A DNA stretch of 64,000 nt. It comes from Terrabacter tumescens. GTDB taxonomy: Bacteria; Actinomycetota; Actinomycetes; Actinomycetales; Dermatophilaceae. The stretch lies in assembly GCF_014646815.1 (NCBI RefSeq), contig NZ_BMNZ01000009.1, positions 62,001-126,000 on the forward strand, given 5' to 3'. The notes beneath the pieces were generated by a model, which searched no databases, was not told where the DNA came from, and worked only from the letters and a program-made list of their open reading frames with translations. This document shows positions 33,108 to 41,617 of this stretch, one piece after another. A program made the translations under genes and the position numbers. Positions within the stretch are counted from its first letter, which is position 1, and each line of letters opens with the position of its first letter.

Positions 33108-33983
33108 TCAGCCGGCGAAGGGGCGCACGGGCTGCCCCGGGACCGAGACGCGGACGCGGAAGAGCGCGCCGGCCTCGGGCTCGGGGTCGTCGAGGTTCTC
33201 GCGGGACGTCGTGACGTAGAGGTCGCGCAGGTCGTCGCCGCCGAACGTGCACGCGGTCGTCAGGCGCACCGGGACGGCGACCTCCGCGAGCACCTCGCCC
33301 GCCGGCGAGAAGCAGCGCACGCGTCCGGCGCCGTTGAGGGCGACCCAGACGTTGCCCGCGCGGTCGACCGTGAGTCCGTCGGGGTGGCCGACGTCGTGGG
33401 TGACGAACGGGCGGCGGCCGACCAGCTCGCCGTCGACGACGTCGAAGACGTCGGTGCGGCCGGTCGGGGTGTCGTCGTAGTAGGCCAGCCGGCCGTCCGG
33501 CGACAGGTCGATGCCGTTGGAGATCGTCACGTCGGGCAGGACGACCGCGACGCAGCCCACCGGGTCGACGCGGAAGAGCCGCGCGCTCCCGGGCACCCGG
33601 TCGTAGCCCATCGTGCCCGCCCACAGCCGGCCGAGGCCGTCGACTCCGCCCTCGTTCATCCGCACGGACGGGTCGTCCCAGAGGTCGAACCACGGAGTGG
33701 GTATGCCGTCCGCCTCGTCCGCGCGGGCCAACCCGCGCTCGGTCGCGACCACCCAACCGCCGCCGGTGCGCGGTCGCACGAACGCGGCGACGTCACCGAC
33801 GTGCATGCGGTCGACGAAGCCGTCGGCGCGGAGGGTGAGCACGTCGCCGGCGAGCATGTCGACCCAGCGCAGGCCGCCCCACTCCGGCGACCACACGGGG
33901 CCCTCACCGTGGTAGCAGAGGGCGTCGGTGACCTGCTCGAGCTCGCCGGTCACGACCGGGACCTCCGGGATGGCCGACCCCAT
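33108..33983 (-). CDS. SMP-30/gluconolactonase/LRE family protein
   Basis: A 291-residue six-bladed beta-propeller of the SMP-30 family, which hydrolyses sugar lactones using a divalent metal. Metal-site segments are GEGPVWSPEWGGLRWVDM near residue 28 (Glu), a stretch ending RMNEGGVDGLGRLWAGTM near 115, ISNGIDLSPDGRLAYYDDTP near 150 (Asn) and HPDGLTVDRAGNVWVA near 205 (Asp). The ATG shares one base with the stop of the upstream gene (TGATG). Substrate unknown. Confidence 0.9.
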   Translation of the reverse strand: MGSAIPEVPVVTGELEQVTDALCYHGEGPVWSPEWGGLRWVDMLAGDVLTLRADGFVDRMHVGDVAAFVRPRTGGGWVVATERGLARADEADGIPTPWFDLWDDPSVRMNEGGVDGLGRLWAGTMGYDRVPGSARLFRVDPVGCVAVVLPDVTISNGIDLSPDGRLAYYDDTPTGRTDVFDVVDGELVGRRPFVTHDVGHPDGLTVDRAGNVWVALNGAGRVRCFSPAGEVLAEVAVPVRLTTACTFGGDDLRDLYVTTSRENLDDPEPEAGALFRVRVSVPGQPVRPFAG

Positions 33984-34414
33984 CAGTCCCACCACACGCC
34001 GACGTAGTGGTGCCCCTCGGGCACGGTCGGTCCGTCGACGAGCCAGTCGGCGCCAGGGGCGGGGCCGCCGCTCGGCTGGGTGTCGGCGTCGATCGTCATC
34101 GCGTCGACCTCCTCCGGCTGCAGCGTCGTGATGACCGCCACCCCACTCGCATAAGGCCATTCGTCGTCCGGGAAGTCCTGGAACTCGAGCACGTCGAGCT
34201 CGACCCGCACGTCGTGGACCTCCGGGTGCTCACGCAGCTCGGCGAGCACGCGACGGATGGTCTCGAGGGGCATGTCCTCGGGCCGGTTGGGCGCGATGCA
34301 CCACTCGCAGTCGTTGCCGTCGAAGAACTGCTCGAGAGTCACGGCGACCTGGGCGCTCGCCCCGCCGCGCTGGCGCACGTGGTCGACGAAGGCGGTCTGC
34401 TTGACGAGATCCAT
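33983..34414 (-). CDS. Hypothetical protein upstream of the SMP-30 gene
   Basis: A 143-residue acidic soluble protein, start at the ATG 34414 (an upstream in-frame GTG would add 12 non-conserved-looking residues). It contains QFFDGNDCEWCIAPNRPED near residue 30 with two close Cys, and a C-terminal EGHHYVGVWWD. I do not recognise the family. Its stop overlaps the next start, so it is translated with the SMP-30 gene. It is divergent from tRNA-Gly. Confidence 0.75.
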   Translation of the reverse strand: MDLVKQTAFVDHVRQRGGASAQVAVTLEQFFDGNDCEWCIAPNRPEDMPLETIRRVLAELREHPEVHDVRVELDVLEFQDFPDDEWPYASGVAVITTLQPEEVDAMTIDADTQPSGGPAPGADWLVDGPTVPEGHHYVGVWWD

Positions 34415-34522
34415 GACGGTTTCGAGCCTCTGGGGTCGCGGTCTGGCCACTGGCGCGGCGTCGGCTACACTGGCGCCGCGTGCCGCTCACCGGCTCCCTG
34501 ACGGGGGCTCCCGGCGGCCCGT

Positions 34523-34596
34523 GCGAGCGTAGCTCAATGGTAGAGCGCCAGCTTCCCAAGCTGGATACGCGGGTTCGATTCCCGTCGCTCGCTCCA
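34523..34596 (+). tRNA. tRNA-Gly (anticodon CCC)
   Basis: A complete cloverleaf: acceptor GCGAGCG pairs with CGCTCGC, D arm GCTCAATGGTAGAGC, anticodon stem CCAGC/GCTGG with loop TTCCCAA (anticodon CCC), T arm CGGGTTCGATTCCCG, discriminator T and encoded CCA. Its 3' 44 bases are repeated exactly at 55474, marking it as the integration site of element 2. Confidence 0.97.
34552..34595 (+). repeat. attL, 44-bp core repeat of element 2
   Basis: The 3' part of tRNA-Gly from the anticodon loop to the first bases of CCA. It is identical over 44 bases to 55474-55517 and is adjacent to the integrase gene. Confidence 0.95.
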
Positions 34597-34665
34597 CTGC
34601 TCCGTCGCAGGTCACAGGCTCGATCAGGGCCGTGACCTGCGGCGGAGTTCTTGCGTTCGGGGTAT

Positions 34666-34687
34666 GCCGTGCCCAATCCGTGCCCAA
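34666..34687. repeat. Arm-type repeat near attL
   Basis: GCCGTGCCCAATCCGTGCCCAA is a double TGCCCAA unit and occurs again, with one difference, at 55368 near attR in the same orientation. It lies 70 bp inside the left core and abuts the integrase stop. Placement at both ends inside the element is what integrase arm-binding sites show. Confidence 0.65.
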
Positions 34688-35848
34688 TCACGCCGACGCC
34701 TCCCCGGGTTCGGGGCCTTGCGCCGGCTCGGCCTCGTCCTCGTCCTCGTCCTCGGGCAGCTCGAAGAGCCGGTCCATAGCCTCTGCGATCGCTCGGTCAC
34801 GTTTCGCCGTCGCGTGCTGGTAGATGATCGCCGCACGCATGCTGGCATGACCCATCCGCGACATGAGTTCGCGGGTCGAGGCCCCGGACGAAGCGGCGAG
34901 GTGGTTGCCCGTGTGGCGCAGGTCGTGGAGATGCACTGACTCCGGCACGCCGGCCTTCGTCTTCGCTGCCCGCCAGATCGAGACGAAGTGCGCTCGGCGG
35001 GGAGTGGCGCCCTTCGCCCCGGTGAAGACTCGGCCCGCCGGCCCTGGCTCTGCGTATGCGTCGAGGTGGCGCTCGATCTCGCCCTTGAGCACGTGCGGGA
35101 TCGCGATGTCTCGCCGACCAGCCGCCGACTTCGGCGGCTTGACCACCAGACGCCCGCCGACCTCCGAGACCGACCGGCGAACGTGAACCGTCATCGAGTC
35201 CAGGTCCAGGTCGGCCTTGGTGAGGCCGAGGAGTTCGCCCCACCGGAGCGACGCGAACACAGCGAGCAGGACCAGCAGTCGGTACCGAGGAGTGATCGCC
35301 TCGGCCAGCGCAAGAACCTCGCGGAGCGTCAGGACCGGACGCTCCGGGGCGGACTCAGCACCAGCACCCTTGATGCGACAGGGATTCCGGTGCATCAGGT
35401 CATCGTCGACCGCCGTGGAACAGATCGCACTCACGAGGCGATAGGCCTTGGCCACGGTGCTTGGTCCGACGCCATCATCCAGGCGCGCTTGTCGCCATTG
35501 CCGAATCTCCTCCGGACCAAGGTGGCGCATCTGGATCTTCCCAAGCGCCGGGGTGACGTGCAGCCGCAGGAGTGCCGTGTAGAGCTCACGGGTGCGAGGC
35601 GACAACCCCGCACGCTCGCCAACCCATCGGTATGCGTAGACCGAAAATGTGACGCGGGCGCGCTCAGGGTTTGTCCACCGGCCCGTCACGATCTGACCTG
35701 CCAGGACCGACCAGGCCGCCTCGGCGTCAGCCTTGGTGCGGTAGGTCTCGTTCATCGCCCGTCGCAGACCGTCCGGCCCTGTGTACCGGACCTGCCACCG
35801 GCCCGAAGGCAGCCGCCGAAACGAGCCACGTACTCGCTTGCCGGCCAT
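34688..35848 (-). CDS. Tyrosine integrase of element 2
   Basis: A 386-residue integrase. The N-terminal part is an arm-binding domain (RGSFRRLPSGRWQVRYTGPD near residue 5), then a SAM-like domain (about 70 to 150). Catalytic residues: Arg in ASLRWGELLGL near 198, HDLRHTG near 308, His in MGHASMR near 333 and Tyr in IIYQHATA near 342. The acidic C-terminal tail is rich in Glu and Asp. The ATG shares one base with the stop of the excisionase gene (TGATG). It lies next to tRNA-Gly, its target. Confidence 0.95.
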   Translation of the reverse strand: MAGKRVRGSFRRLPSGRWQVRYTGPDGLRRAMNETYRTKADAEAAWSVLAGQIVTGRWTNPERARVTFSVYAYRWVGERAGLSPRTRELYTALLRLHVTPALGKIQMRHLGPEEIRQWRQARLDDGVGPSTVAKAYRLVSAICSTAVDDDLMHRNPCRIKGAGAESAPERPVLTLREVLALAEAITPRYRLLVLLAVFASLRWGELLGLTKADLDLDSMTVHVRRSVSEVGGRLVVKPPKSAAGRRDIAIPHVLKGEIERHLDAYAEPGPAGRVFTGAKGATPRRAHFVSIWRAAKTKAGVPESVHLHDLRHTGNHLAASSGASTRELMSRMGHASMRAAIIYQHATAKRDRAIAEAMDRLFELPEDEDEDEAEPAQGPEPGEASA

Positions 35849-36060
35849 CAGGCACACCACCCCCGACGATCCACAACCTCGATTGTCTGGGCCTCGATGA
35901 ACTCCCGCACCGCGGACTCCGGAAAGCGAACGTGCCTGCCAACCTTCACGAACCGAATCCGCCGCTCGGCCACAAGACGACGCGGGAACCGTTCGCCCGT
36001 GCCAAGCCACTCGGCGACCTCGCCCATCGTCAAGAGCCGATCACTTGACGTCGACGCCAT
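35848..36060 (-). CDS. Excisionase (Xis), helix-turn-helix
   Basis: A 70-residue protein of the excisionase/AlpA-like type: residues 10 to 55 hold LLTMGEVAEWLGTGERFPRR and a wing VGRHVRFPESAVREFIEAQ. It is coupled to the integrase gene. Its location between rep and int matches pSAM2-like elements, where it directs excision together with the integrase. Confidence 0.88.
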   Translation of the reverse strand: MASTSSDRLLTMGEVAEWLGTGERFPRRLVAERRIRFVKVGRHVRFPESAVREFIEAQTIEVVDRRGWCA

Positions 36061-36077
36061 GGCAAATCTCCTCTCCT

Positions 36078-37625
36078 TCAATGTGATTGGGTGGTGGTCT
36101 TGGACTTTGCCTGCCATTGGGAGTACTCGCGGGCACGGGCAGCCGCTGCTTTGGCGAGCTCGGTGTCGCCGTCGGTGTCCCAGCCGGTCCCGGCGTAGAT
36201 CCAGTGGCCGACCACGAGGGTCGTCTCCTCGGCCTCGGCGTTGAGGAGGTCGTCGAGGTCGCGGACGTCTAGGGTCCGGCCCTCGCGGTGCGCGGCGGCC
36301 AGGGCCCGCTCGTACCGGACCCGGCGCCGGCGCAGCTGTCCGAGCGTGGTGGAGTAGCGGCGGGACTTGGTCGAGAAGTGGCCGCGGAAGCCGAGCATGT
36401 GCCGCCACTTGAACAGCAGCCCGTACGGGAGCTCCCGCACCGGGACGTCGTCGCGGCGGGCATCCGCGTGGATCCGGTCCGCGACGGCGACGATCGTCGC
36501 GCGCAACCGCCGCGCGTGCGAACTGTCGATGTCGGTGGAGTCGGTGGCGGACTTCGTCGCGTACTTCGCCAGGTAGCCGGCGACCTGCTCCGGGCTCAGC
36601 GACCGGTCCGGGTCGTCCGTGCGGCGGGCGGCGGCGATCGGCCGGGAGTCGAGCTGGGTGCCGAACCGCAGCCGGCGGGTCACGTCTCCCTCGTGCAACG
36701 GTGGTGCGTCGAAGGTGACTCCAGCGGCGGCCTGCTCGACGAGGCGGGCCAGGAGCGCGGCGGTCAGCCCGGCGGCCGCTGGAGCGAACCCGTCGTCGGT
36801 TTTGGGTCCGTCGAGGCGGATCAGGGCGTGGAAGTGGACGATGCCGCGCCGCTGGTACTCGGCGACCTTCGCGTACTGCACCGTCACACATTCCGCGAGC
36901 CGGGACTCGGGGACGCCGAGACGTTTGGCCAGAGCGCGGCGCAGGTCGATGGTGAACCGGCGCCATAGCTCCGGGCCCCACCACTGCCACACCAGGTGGC
37001 TCTCGTAGTCATAGCAGTCCCGGCACAGCGGTTGCCCCAGCAGTTCGTCCCCGTCGCCGTGCCGGGCGTGGCACACGGCCGGGCGGCCGTGCTCGCACGT
37101 TCTGCCGTGCCCCTTGCTGGTGAAGGGGCGACAGGTGCGGCCGCCGCGGATGCCGTGGACGAGCCCGAACGACGGCGCGGTCAGCGTCGCGAACACCAGC
37201 GGGTTCTCCCCAACCTCCTCGGGGACACCCTTGCCGCCGGTGACGCCGGCCCGGATCAGGTGGAACGTGTCGGCCGCGTACAGGCGAGAGCAGGACGGGC
37301 AGTCGGCGGCGCGGCGGTTCCCGCACCGCACGTGCAGCACCCCGAGCCGGCTCTCGGCCGAGGAGAAGCTCGAGAGCACCTCACCGGTCCGCGCATCGAC
37401 CGTGGTGGAGTGGCCGTGGAGCCGGACCGGTCTGGCGCAGTGCCCGACCCGGGAGGCGGCCTCGGACCAGGCGTCGAAGTCCCGCGACAGCAGTCGCGCG
37501 AGCACCTGCGCCTCGGTCGCGGCGTCGAGATGACCCAGGTCCAGTGGGTGGTCCGAACCGGATGGGGACGGTTCGGCGCGGAGGCCGACGGCGTCCCAGA
37601 CGCGGTCTCGTGTTGCCCGGCTCAT
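36078..37625 (-). CDS. Rolling-circle replication initiator (RepSA-like)
   Basis: A 515-residue replication initiator of the actinomycete RepSA family. A Cys-rich part (CGNRRAADCPSCSRLYAAD near residue 98, then CEHGRPAVCHARHGDGDELLG and CRDCYDY) resembles the zinc-binding region of the family. The HUH motif is HFHALIRLD near 265 and the catalytic Tyr probably lies in QVAGYLAKYATKSATD near 350. It would nick the element's double-strand origin after excision. The start is ATG 37625. It precedes xis and int on the same strand with a 17-bp gap, so the three form one module. Confidence 0.88.
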   Translation of the reverse strand: MSRATRDRVWDAVGLRAEPSPSGSDHPLDLGHLDAATEAQVLARLLSRDFDAWSEAASRVGHCARPVRLHGHSTTVDARTGEVLSSFSSAESRLGVLHVRCGNRRAADCPSCSRLYAADTFHLIRAGVTGGKGVPEEVGENPLVFATLTAPSFGLVHGIRGGRTCRPFTSKGHGRTCEHGRPAVCHARHGDGDELLGQPLCRDCYDYESHLVWQWWGPELWRRFTIDLRRALAKRLGVPESRLAECVTVQYAKVAEYQRRGIVHFHALIRLDGPKTDDGFAPAAAGLTAALLARLVEQAAAGVTFDAPPLHEGDVTRRLRFGTQLDSRPIAAARRTDDPDRSLSPEQVAGYLAKYATKSATDSTDIDSSHARRLRATIVAVADRIHADARRDDVPVRELPYGLLFKWRHMLGFRGHFSTKSRRYSTTLGQLRRRRVRYERALAAAHREGRTLDVRDLDDLLNAEAEETTLVVGHWIYAGTGWDTDGDTELAKAAAARAREYSQWQAKSKTTTQSH

Positions 37626-37651
37626 GACGGCCACCCCCTTCCCTATCCGGT

Positions 37652-37697
37652 GGGTGTGCCGTGCAGCAGATGCAACCCCGCGCTGCACGACACACCC
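37652..37697. repeat. Inverted repeat upstream of rep
   Basis: Arms 37652-37667 and 37682-37697 match over 16 bp with one mismatch around a 14-base spacer, ending 27 bp before the rep start. It may be the operator controlling the rep-xis-int module or part of a replication origin. Confidence 0.55.
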
Positions 37698-37699
37698 GG

Positions 37700-38025
37700 T
37701 CCGAAAGGGCGGCCCCGAAACGATGAAGGAGATGCCGGCGCCGCGGGGTTGCTCACACGCCGGCCACGTCAGAGATCACGAAGACGATCACGCAGAAGAT
37801 GGCGGACCAAGACAGGTGTGTGGTGTGTGACGGCAATTCGTGTGTATGGCCTCTGGCCGGAGTGGGGAGCCGACCCCCAGGGCATTAAGCCCGCAGTTTT
37901 GTCAGTTCAGAATATTTGTGTGGGTATGTCCGCACTCCCCACCATCCACACCCCAAGCGCTCCGGGACGAAGAAACACGCCGAGTGTCCGCGGACGAACT
38001 TTGACCCACATGGCTCCCTTCTGTG
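37700..38025. other. Region between rep and the IS110 remnant
   Basis: About 325 bases without a convincing gene. It has GTGTG-rich stretches and AT-richer patches (GAATATTTGTGTGG). The right end of the IS110 element should lie within or at the edge of it. Nothing else can be supported. Confidence 0.4.
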
Positions 38026-39212
38026 TCAAGACACGGCTGGGAGCCTCGTTCTACGCTGGGCCGTGGCGGGTCCGGGAAGTGGCTTGTCCGAAGAGCCGGT
38101 GTGGGGTTGTGAGCCGGTCGCGCTGGAGTCAGAGACGTTGCCCCGGTGCCCTCCCGGGCCCGTCACCTTGCCCGCGGTGTAGTCGCCGAGCATGGCCCAG
38201 AAGACCAGGTCAGACGGGCGCCGGTTGACGCAGCGCATCGCCTCCATCGAGCTCTTCCCGGCCGCCTTCTTCCGGTCGAAGTAGGCCCGGCCGTCGGTGG
38301 CGGTGCGCAGCTGCACGGTGGCCATGATGTGCAGTACCCGGTTGATCTGCCGGTTCCCGCCCCGAGAGAGCCGATGCCGGACATGGTCCCCGGAGGACGC
38401 GTCGATCGGCGCCGTGCCGGTCGGCCGACCAGCAGGAGGCAAAGTGGTTGCGGTCCGGGAACCGGGCCAGGCCCCCACCTCGACGAGCAGCCGCGCCGCA
38501 CCGGACGGGCCGACCCCGTGCAGGTCCAGCAGGGAGGTCCCGGTCGCCGCGACGAGCTCTTTCAGCTCCTTGTCCGCCGCCTTCTTCCGGGCATGGATCC
38601 GCTCCAGGTCGACCACCAGCACCGCGGCGACGCGTTTGCGGGTCTTGCCGACCGCATCCCGCGGCCGCACCCCGGTCAACAGGGTCTTGGCCTGCGCGGC
38701 GGAGAGGTACGTCTTCGCGCCACCGGGCAGCATTTCCAACCGGATCCGATGCAGCTGGCTGATCTTGCGGGTGTGCTCCTCCCCCATCGCGCGCCGGCGG
38801 TCGACCAGCAGCTGGAGCACTTCGAGCTGCTCATCCGACACGACCGGACTCAGCCCCGCCATCCGCGTGTCGACCAGCGCGACCGAGTGCGCGTCGGTCG
38901 CATCGGTCTTGCGGCCCTGCCCGGTCGCGAACACCCGGGCCCGCACCGACAGCTTCGCCGGCACGTCCACCACGTCGTGCCCGACAGCGATCAGCCGGTG
39001 CGCGATGTGCCGCCCGATCCCTCACAGCCCTCGATGGCCCAGACCCGCTCCGGCCACGCCGAGACGTGCTCGAGCATCGCCTGGTAGCCCTCGACGGTGG
39101 TGTCGAACCGGCCGCCGCCTACGACCGTCTCGTCGGCCGTCATCACCTCGATCGTGACGCTGCGTTTGTGCGGGTCCATCCCGATCACGACCCGCGGAAC
39201 CTGCTCCTGCAT
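38026..39212 (-). pseudogene. IS110-family transposase, frameshifted
   Basis: Minus-strand reading from ATG 39212 begins VVIGMDPHKRSVTIEVM, the DEDD/RuvC-like start of IS110 transposases, and runs to AIEGCEG. Continuity breaks near 39020, and the next part (VDVPAKLSVRARVFATGQGRKTDATDAHSVAL) follows in another frame. A second disturbance occurs near 38430, where FPDRNHFAS is readable only in a third frame. The C-terminal transposase_20 part is present (HGVGPSGAARLLVEVG, APIDASSGDHVRHRLSRGG). At least two frame changes make an active enzyme unlikely. Confidence 0.85.
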
Positions 39213-39453
39213 GTGAACCTCCCTCGCCCGAAACCGATCACTTCGATGGGCGTGGAGGGCACCGCTACTTAGAGCAGAGCAACCCCTTCTTGAGCCTCTC
39301 CTGCCCGGCGGTGCCCGGGCGGCGCAACCCATGAGAGAGCCACACGACAAGGCGTGGGCAGCCGCTATTGCGAGCGCCGAGCCCGGGCACCTGAACCAGA
39401 GCCTGCGCAGGCACCGGTCCTACGTCAATGAAACAAGTGACCGCTTGTCGGAC
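39213..39453 (-). ncRNA. Non-coding left end of the IS110 element; candidate bridge-RNA region
   Basis: IS110-group elements transcribe a bridge RNA from the non-coding end upstream of the transposase that pairs with target and donor DNA. This segment lies exactly there and has hairpin-forming G/C blocks (GCCCGGCGGTGCCCGGGC). The part 39286-39453 has a second copy at 51671-51837 without any transposase. That this is a bridge RNA is inferred from position, not from a recognised fold. Confidence 0.4.
39286..39453. repeat. Direct repeat, copy 1 (IS110 non-coding end)
   Basis: About 168 bp shared with 51671-51837 at roughly 88 to 90% identity by eye, in the same orientation. Both begin CTTCTTGAGCCTCTCCTGCC and end GTCGGAC. 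The small differences include a 3-base gap near the middle. Confidence 0.9.
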
Positions 39454-39534
39454 GTTCGTCACGCCGCTGGCGGGCGAGGGCAGCGCCGGGTCGGTGGGCG
39501 TCAACTTTCGCTGTCGACGCGGAGCTGGGCTCGT

Positions 39535-40806
39535 CTACTGCTTCTTCTCCAGGGTCGCGATAGTGGACTGCAGGGAGGTCAACGCCGACAGGCTGGCGGC
39601 CTTTGTGGGTGAGTTGGCCCGTAGGGCGGTGAGGGCGCCGTCGATGGCCGAGTCCATGGTGTGCCAGTCGTCCGGGGAGGCGGGCTTCATCGCGGCCTCG
39701 CCGTTGTCCCAGGCGACTTCGAGGTCCTTGATCCGTGCTGTCGCCGCCGACAGGTCGCCCGTTTTCGCCTTCGCCGTCACGTCGTCGACGATGACCGCGA
39801 AGGGGCGCAGGTCACCGATCGGCGATGACGGGTCGGCCTCCAGCGGGTTGACGTGCGCAGCCGTTCCCTTTCCGGTGGTCGCAGCCGGAGCGGCCACCGC
39901 GGGCGCCGGCGCGGGGGCCAGGGCGACGGCCGCTGCCACGACTGCGACGGCGCCTGCAGCCGCCCAGGCGTAGTCCCGGCGGGGACTGACTGCGGGCGTT
40001 TCGCCCTTGGCCCGGATCCCGTGGCGGGTCGCGTTGACCTGTTCGCGCGCCACCAGGACGACGATCACTGCGAGGAACACCAGGCTCGTCAGGCTCGCGC
40101 CCAGACCGAGGCCACCGAAGGACCGGTCCTGCGTCAGCAGGTCACCCAGCGAGGCCCCGAGCGGACGCGTCAGCACGTAGGCGATCCAGAACGCCAGCAC
40201 GCCGTTCAGGCCGAGCCGTCGGGCGGCCCAAACGGCGAGGATGATGCCACCGAAGATCAGGGCACCGTTGCGGAACCCGAGGGAGAGCGCCTCTGTGGCC
40301 AGGTCCCCACCTGCGGTGCCCAGTGCGAAGGTCGTCAGGATCGCGCCCCAGTAGTACCGCTCGCGTCGCGGCGTGTCGATAGCCGTGATGGCGAGCGTGC
40401 GTTCCTGGCGCCACCACACCGTGAACACCACGGCGAGCACGACAGTGAAGACCGCGGTGCTGACGTAGAGGCTGACGCCCAGGGTGTCGGTGAAGAAGTC
40501 GGTGATCTGGGTGCCGACGATGCTCACGAGCACGACGGTGAGCCAGTACAGCCACGGGATCAGTCGCCGGGCCCGCAGCTGGGCGACGAGCGCGATGGCC
40601 AGCAGGGTCATCATCGCGCCGTCGGTCACGGCCGTGCCGAGTCCGACTTGGACGGCCAGGTAGTCGGCGAAGGTCTCGCCGATCGTCGTGGACAAGATCT
40701 TGATCACCCAGAACGTCGCGGTGATGGCCGGCACCTTGTTGAGCCACGAGGCGCTGGACAGGCCACTCCTCCGGCGGTCGAGGACGGAGGCGACGGTGTC
40801 AGGCAT
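39535..40806 (-). CDS. COG4705-like multi-pass membrane protein
   Basis: A 423-residue membrane protein. About ten transmembrane segments in four similar units carry repeated polar motifs inside helices: TTIGETFADYL near residue 40, GTQITDFFTDTLG near 97, GTAGGDLATEALSLG near 163 and PLGASLGDLLTQD near 215. This internal repeat is the mark of the COG4705 membrane-anchored family. The C-terminal 120 residues after the last helices are a soluble, probably periplasmic, helical domain. Substrate and role are unknown; the repeated Asp/Glu in the membrane suggest ion handling. Confidence 0.78.
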   Translation of the reverse strand: MPDTVASVLDRRRSGLSSASWLNKVPAITATFWVIKILSTTIGETFADYLAVQVGLGTAVTDGAMMTLLAIALVAQLRARRLIPWLYWLTVVLVSIVGTQITDFFTDTLGVSLYVSTAVFTVVLAVVFTVWWRQERTLAITAIDTPRRERYYWGAILTTFALGTAGGDLATEALSLGFRNGALIFGGIILAVWAARRLGLNGVLAFWIAYVLTRPLGASLGDLLTQDRSFGGLGLGASLTSLVFLAVIVVLVAREQVNATRHGIRAKGETPAVSPRRDYAWAAAGAVAVVAAAVALAPAPAPAVAAPAATTGKGTAAHVNPLEADPSSPIGDLRPFAVIVDDVTAKAKTGDLSAATARIKDLEVAWDNGEAAMKPASPDDWHTMDSAIDGALTALRANSPTKAASLSALTSLQSTIATLEKKQ

Positions 40807-41188
40807 AGGGATTCTCTCTGGTCGTGGCGTACGTTCGGACCGAACCCTTCACGGTGCTGCTGTGGCCGCACTGGGAAATCTGACAAAGCCGACCGAATAG
40901 GCTGTGCGCTTCTTCCGGGGACCTCCTCAACGGGTGAGGGCGCTCGCGAGACGGCCAACCGCCATGCGTCGAGGCGGGTTGACGGCCGGAGACGGTTTAC
41001 CAGATGGCGCTCTGGCCGTGTGTGTGTGGGGGCGTGCCGTGGGACCGGCTCGCGTCTGGCCTCGGCAGCGGGATTGCTCGTCGCAGGAACCCCTCAAGCG
41101 TGCCTTCTTGCGGCCGACTGCCGCCGATAGCCGTGTCTCGTCCCTTACCGTCGGGAACTGAGAACGTCACCTTCGAAGGAGCGCCGCG
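40807..41188. other. Intergenic region between divergent genes
   Basis: About 380 bases separating the membrane-protein and YCII genes. It must contain promoters for both. No gene, hairpin or repeat can be supported. Confidence 0.45.
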
Positions 41189-41581
41189 ATGAGGTACATG
41201 TTGATGATGCATGTGGGGCACGACGACGGCCGGGAGGTGCTGCAATGGGCCCCCCACGACGTCACGAACATGATCGAGTTCCAGCGCGCGTTCGACCGTG
41301 AGCTGGAGGAGAACGGCGAGATGGTGTTCAACGCCGGGCTGAGCTGGCCCGACCAAGCCCGGATCGTCCGCTACGACGGCGGGCCGCCGGTCATTACCGA
41401 CGGGCCGTTTCCGGAGGGCAAGGAGTTCCTGATTGGCTTTTGGGTCGTCGAGTGCGACAGCGAGGAGCGGGCTTATGCGATCGCCGCGAAGGCCTCGTCG
41501 TCGCCTGGGCCTGGTGGCGCTCCGATGTGCGTGCCGATCGAGGTACGCCCGGTCGCGGGCCCGCCGCGGGTGGACGACTGA
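41189..41581 (+). CDS. YCII-related domain protein
   Basis: A 130-residue protein of the YCII/DGPF family, a dimeric alpha-beta fold. It starts MRYMLMMHVGHDDG and holds the family's DGPFPEGKEFLIGFWVVE near residue 72, with FQRAFDRELEENGEMVFNAG near 31. A good ribosome-binding site (GAAGGAGCGCCG) precedes the ATG. Members are often encoded beside ECF sigma factors, but none is present here. Enzymatic role unknown. Confidence 0.88.
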   Translation: MRYMLMMHVGHDDGREVLQWAPHDVTNMIEFQRAFDRELEENGEMVFNAGLSWPDQARIVRYDGGPPVITDGPFPEGKEFLIGFWVVECDSEERAYAIAAKASSSPGPGGAPMCVPIEVRPVAGPPRVDD

Positions 41582-41617
41582 CGCCCCGATGGCCGTCGCG
41601 AGCCGGTGTGTCGCGGA

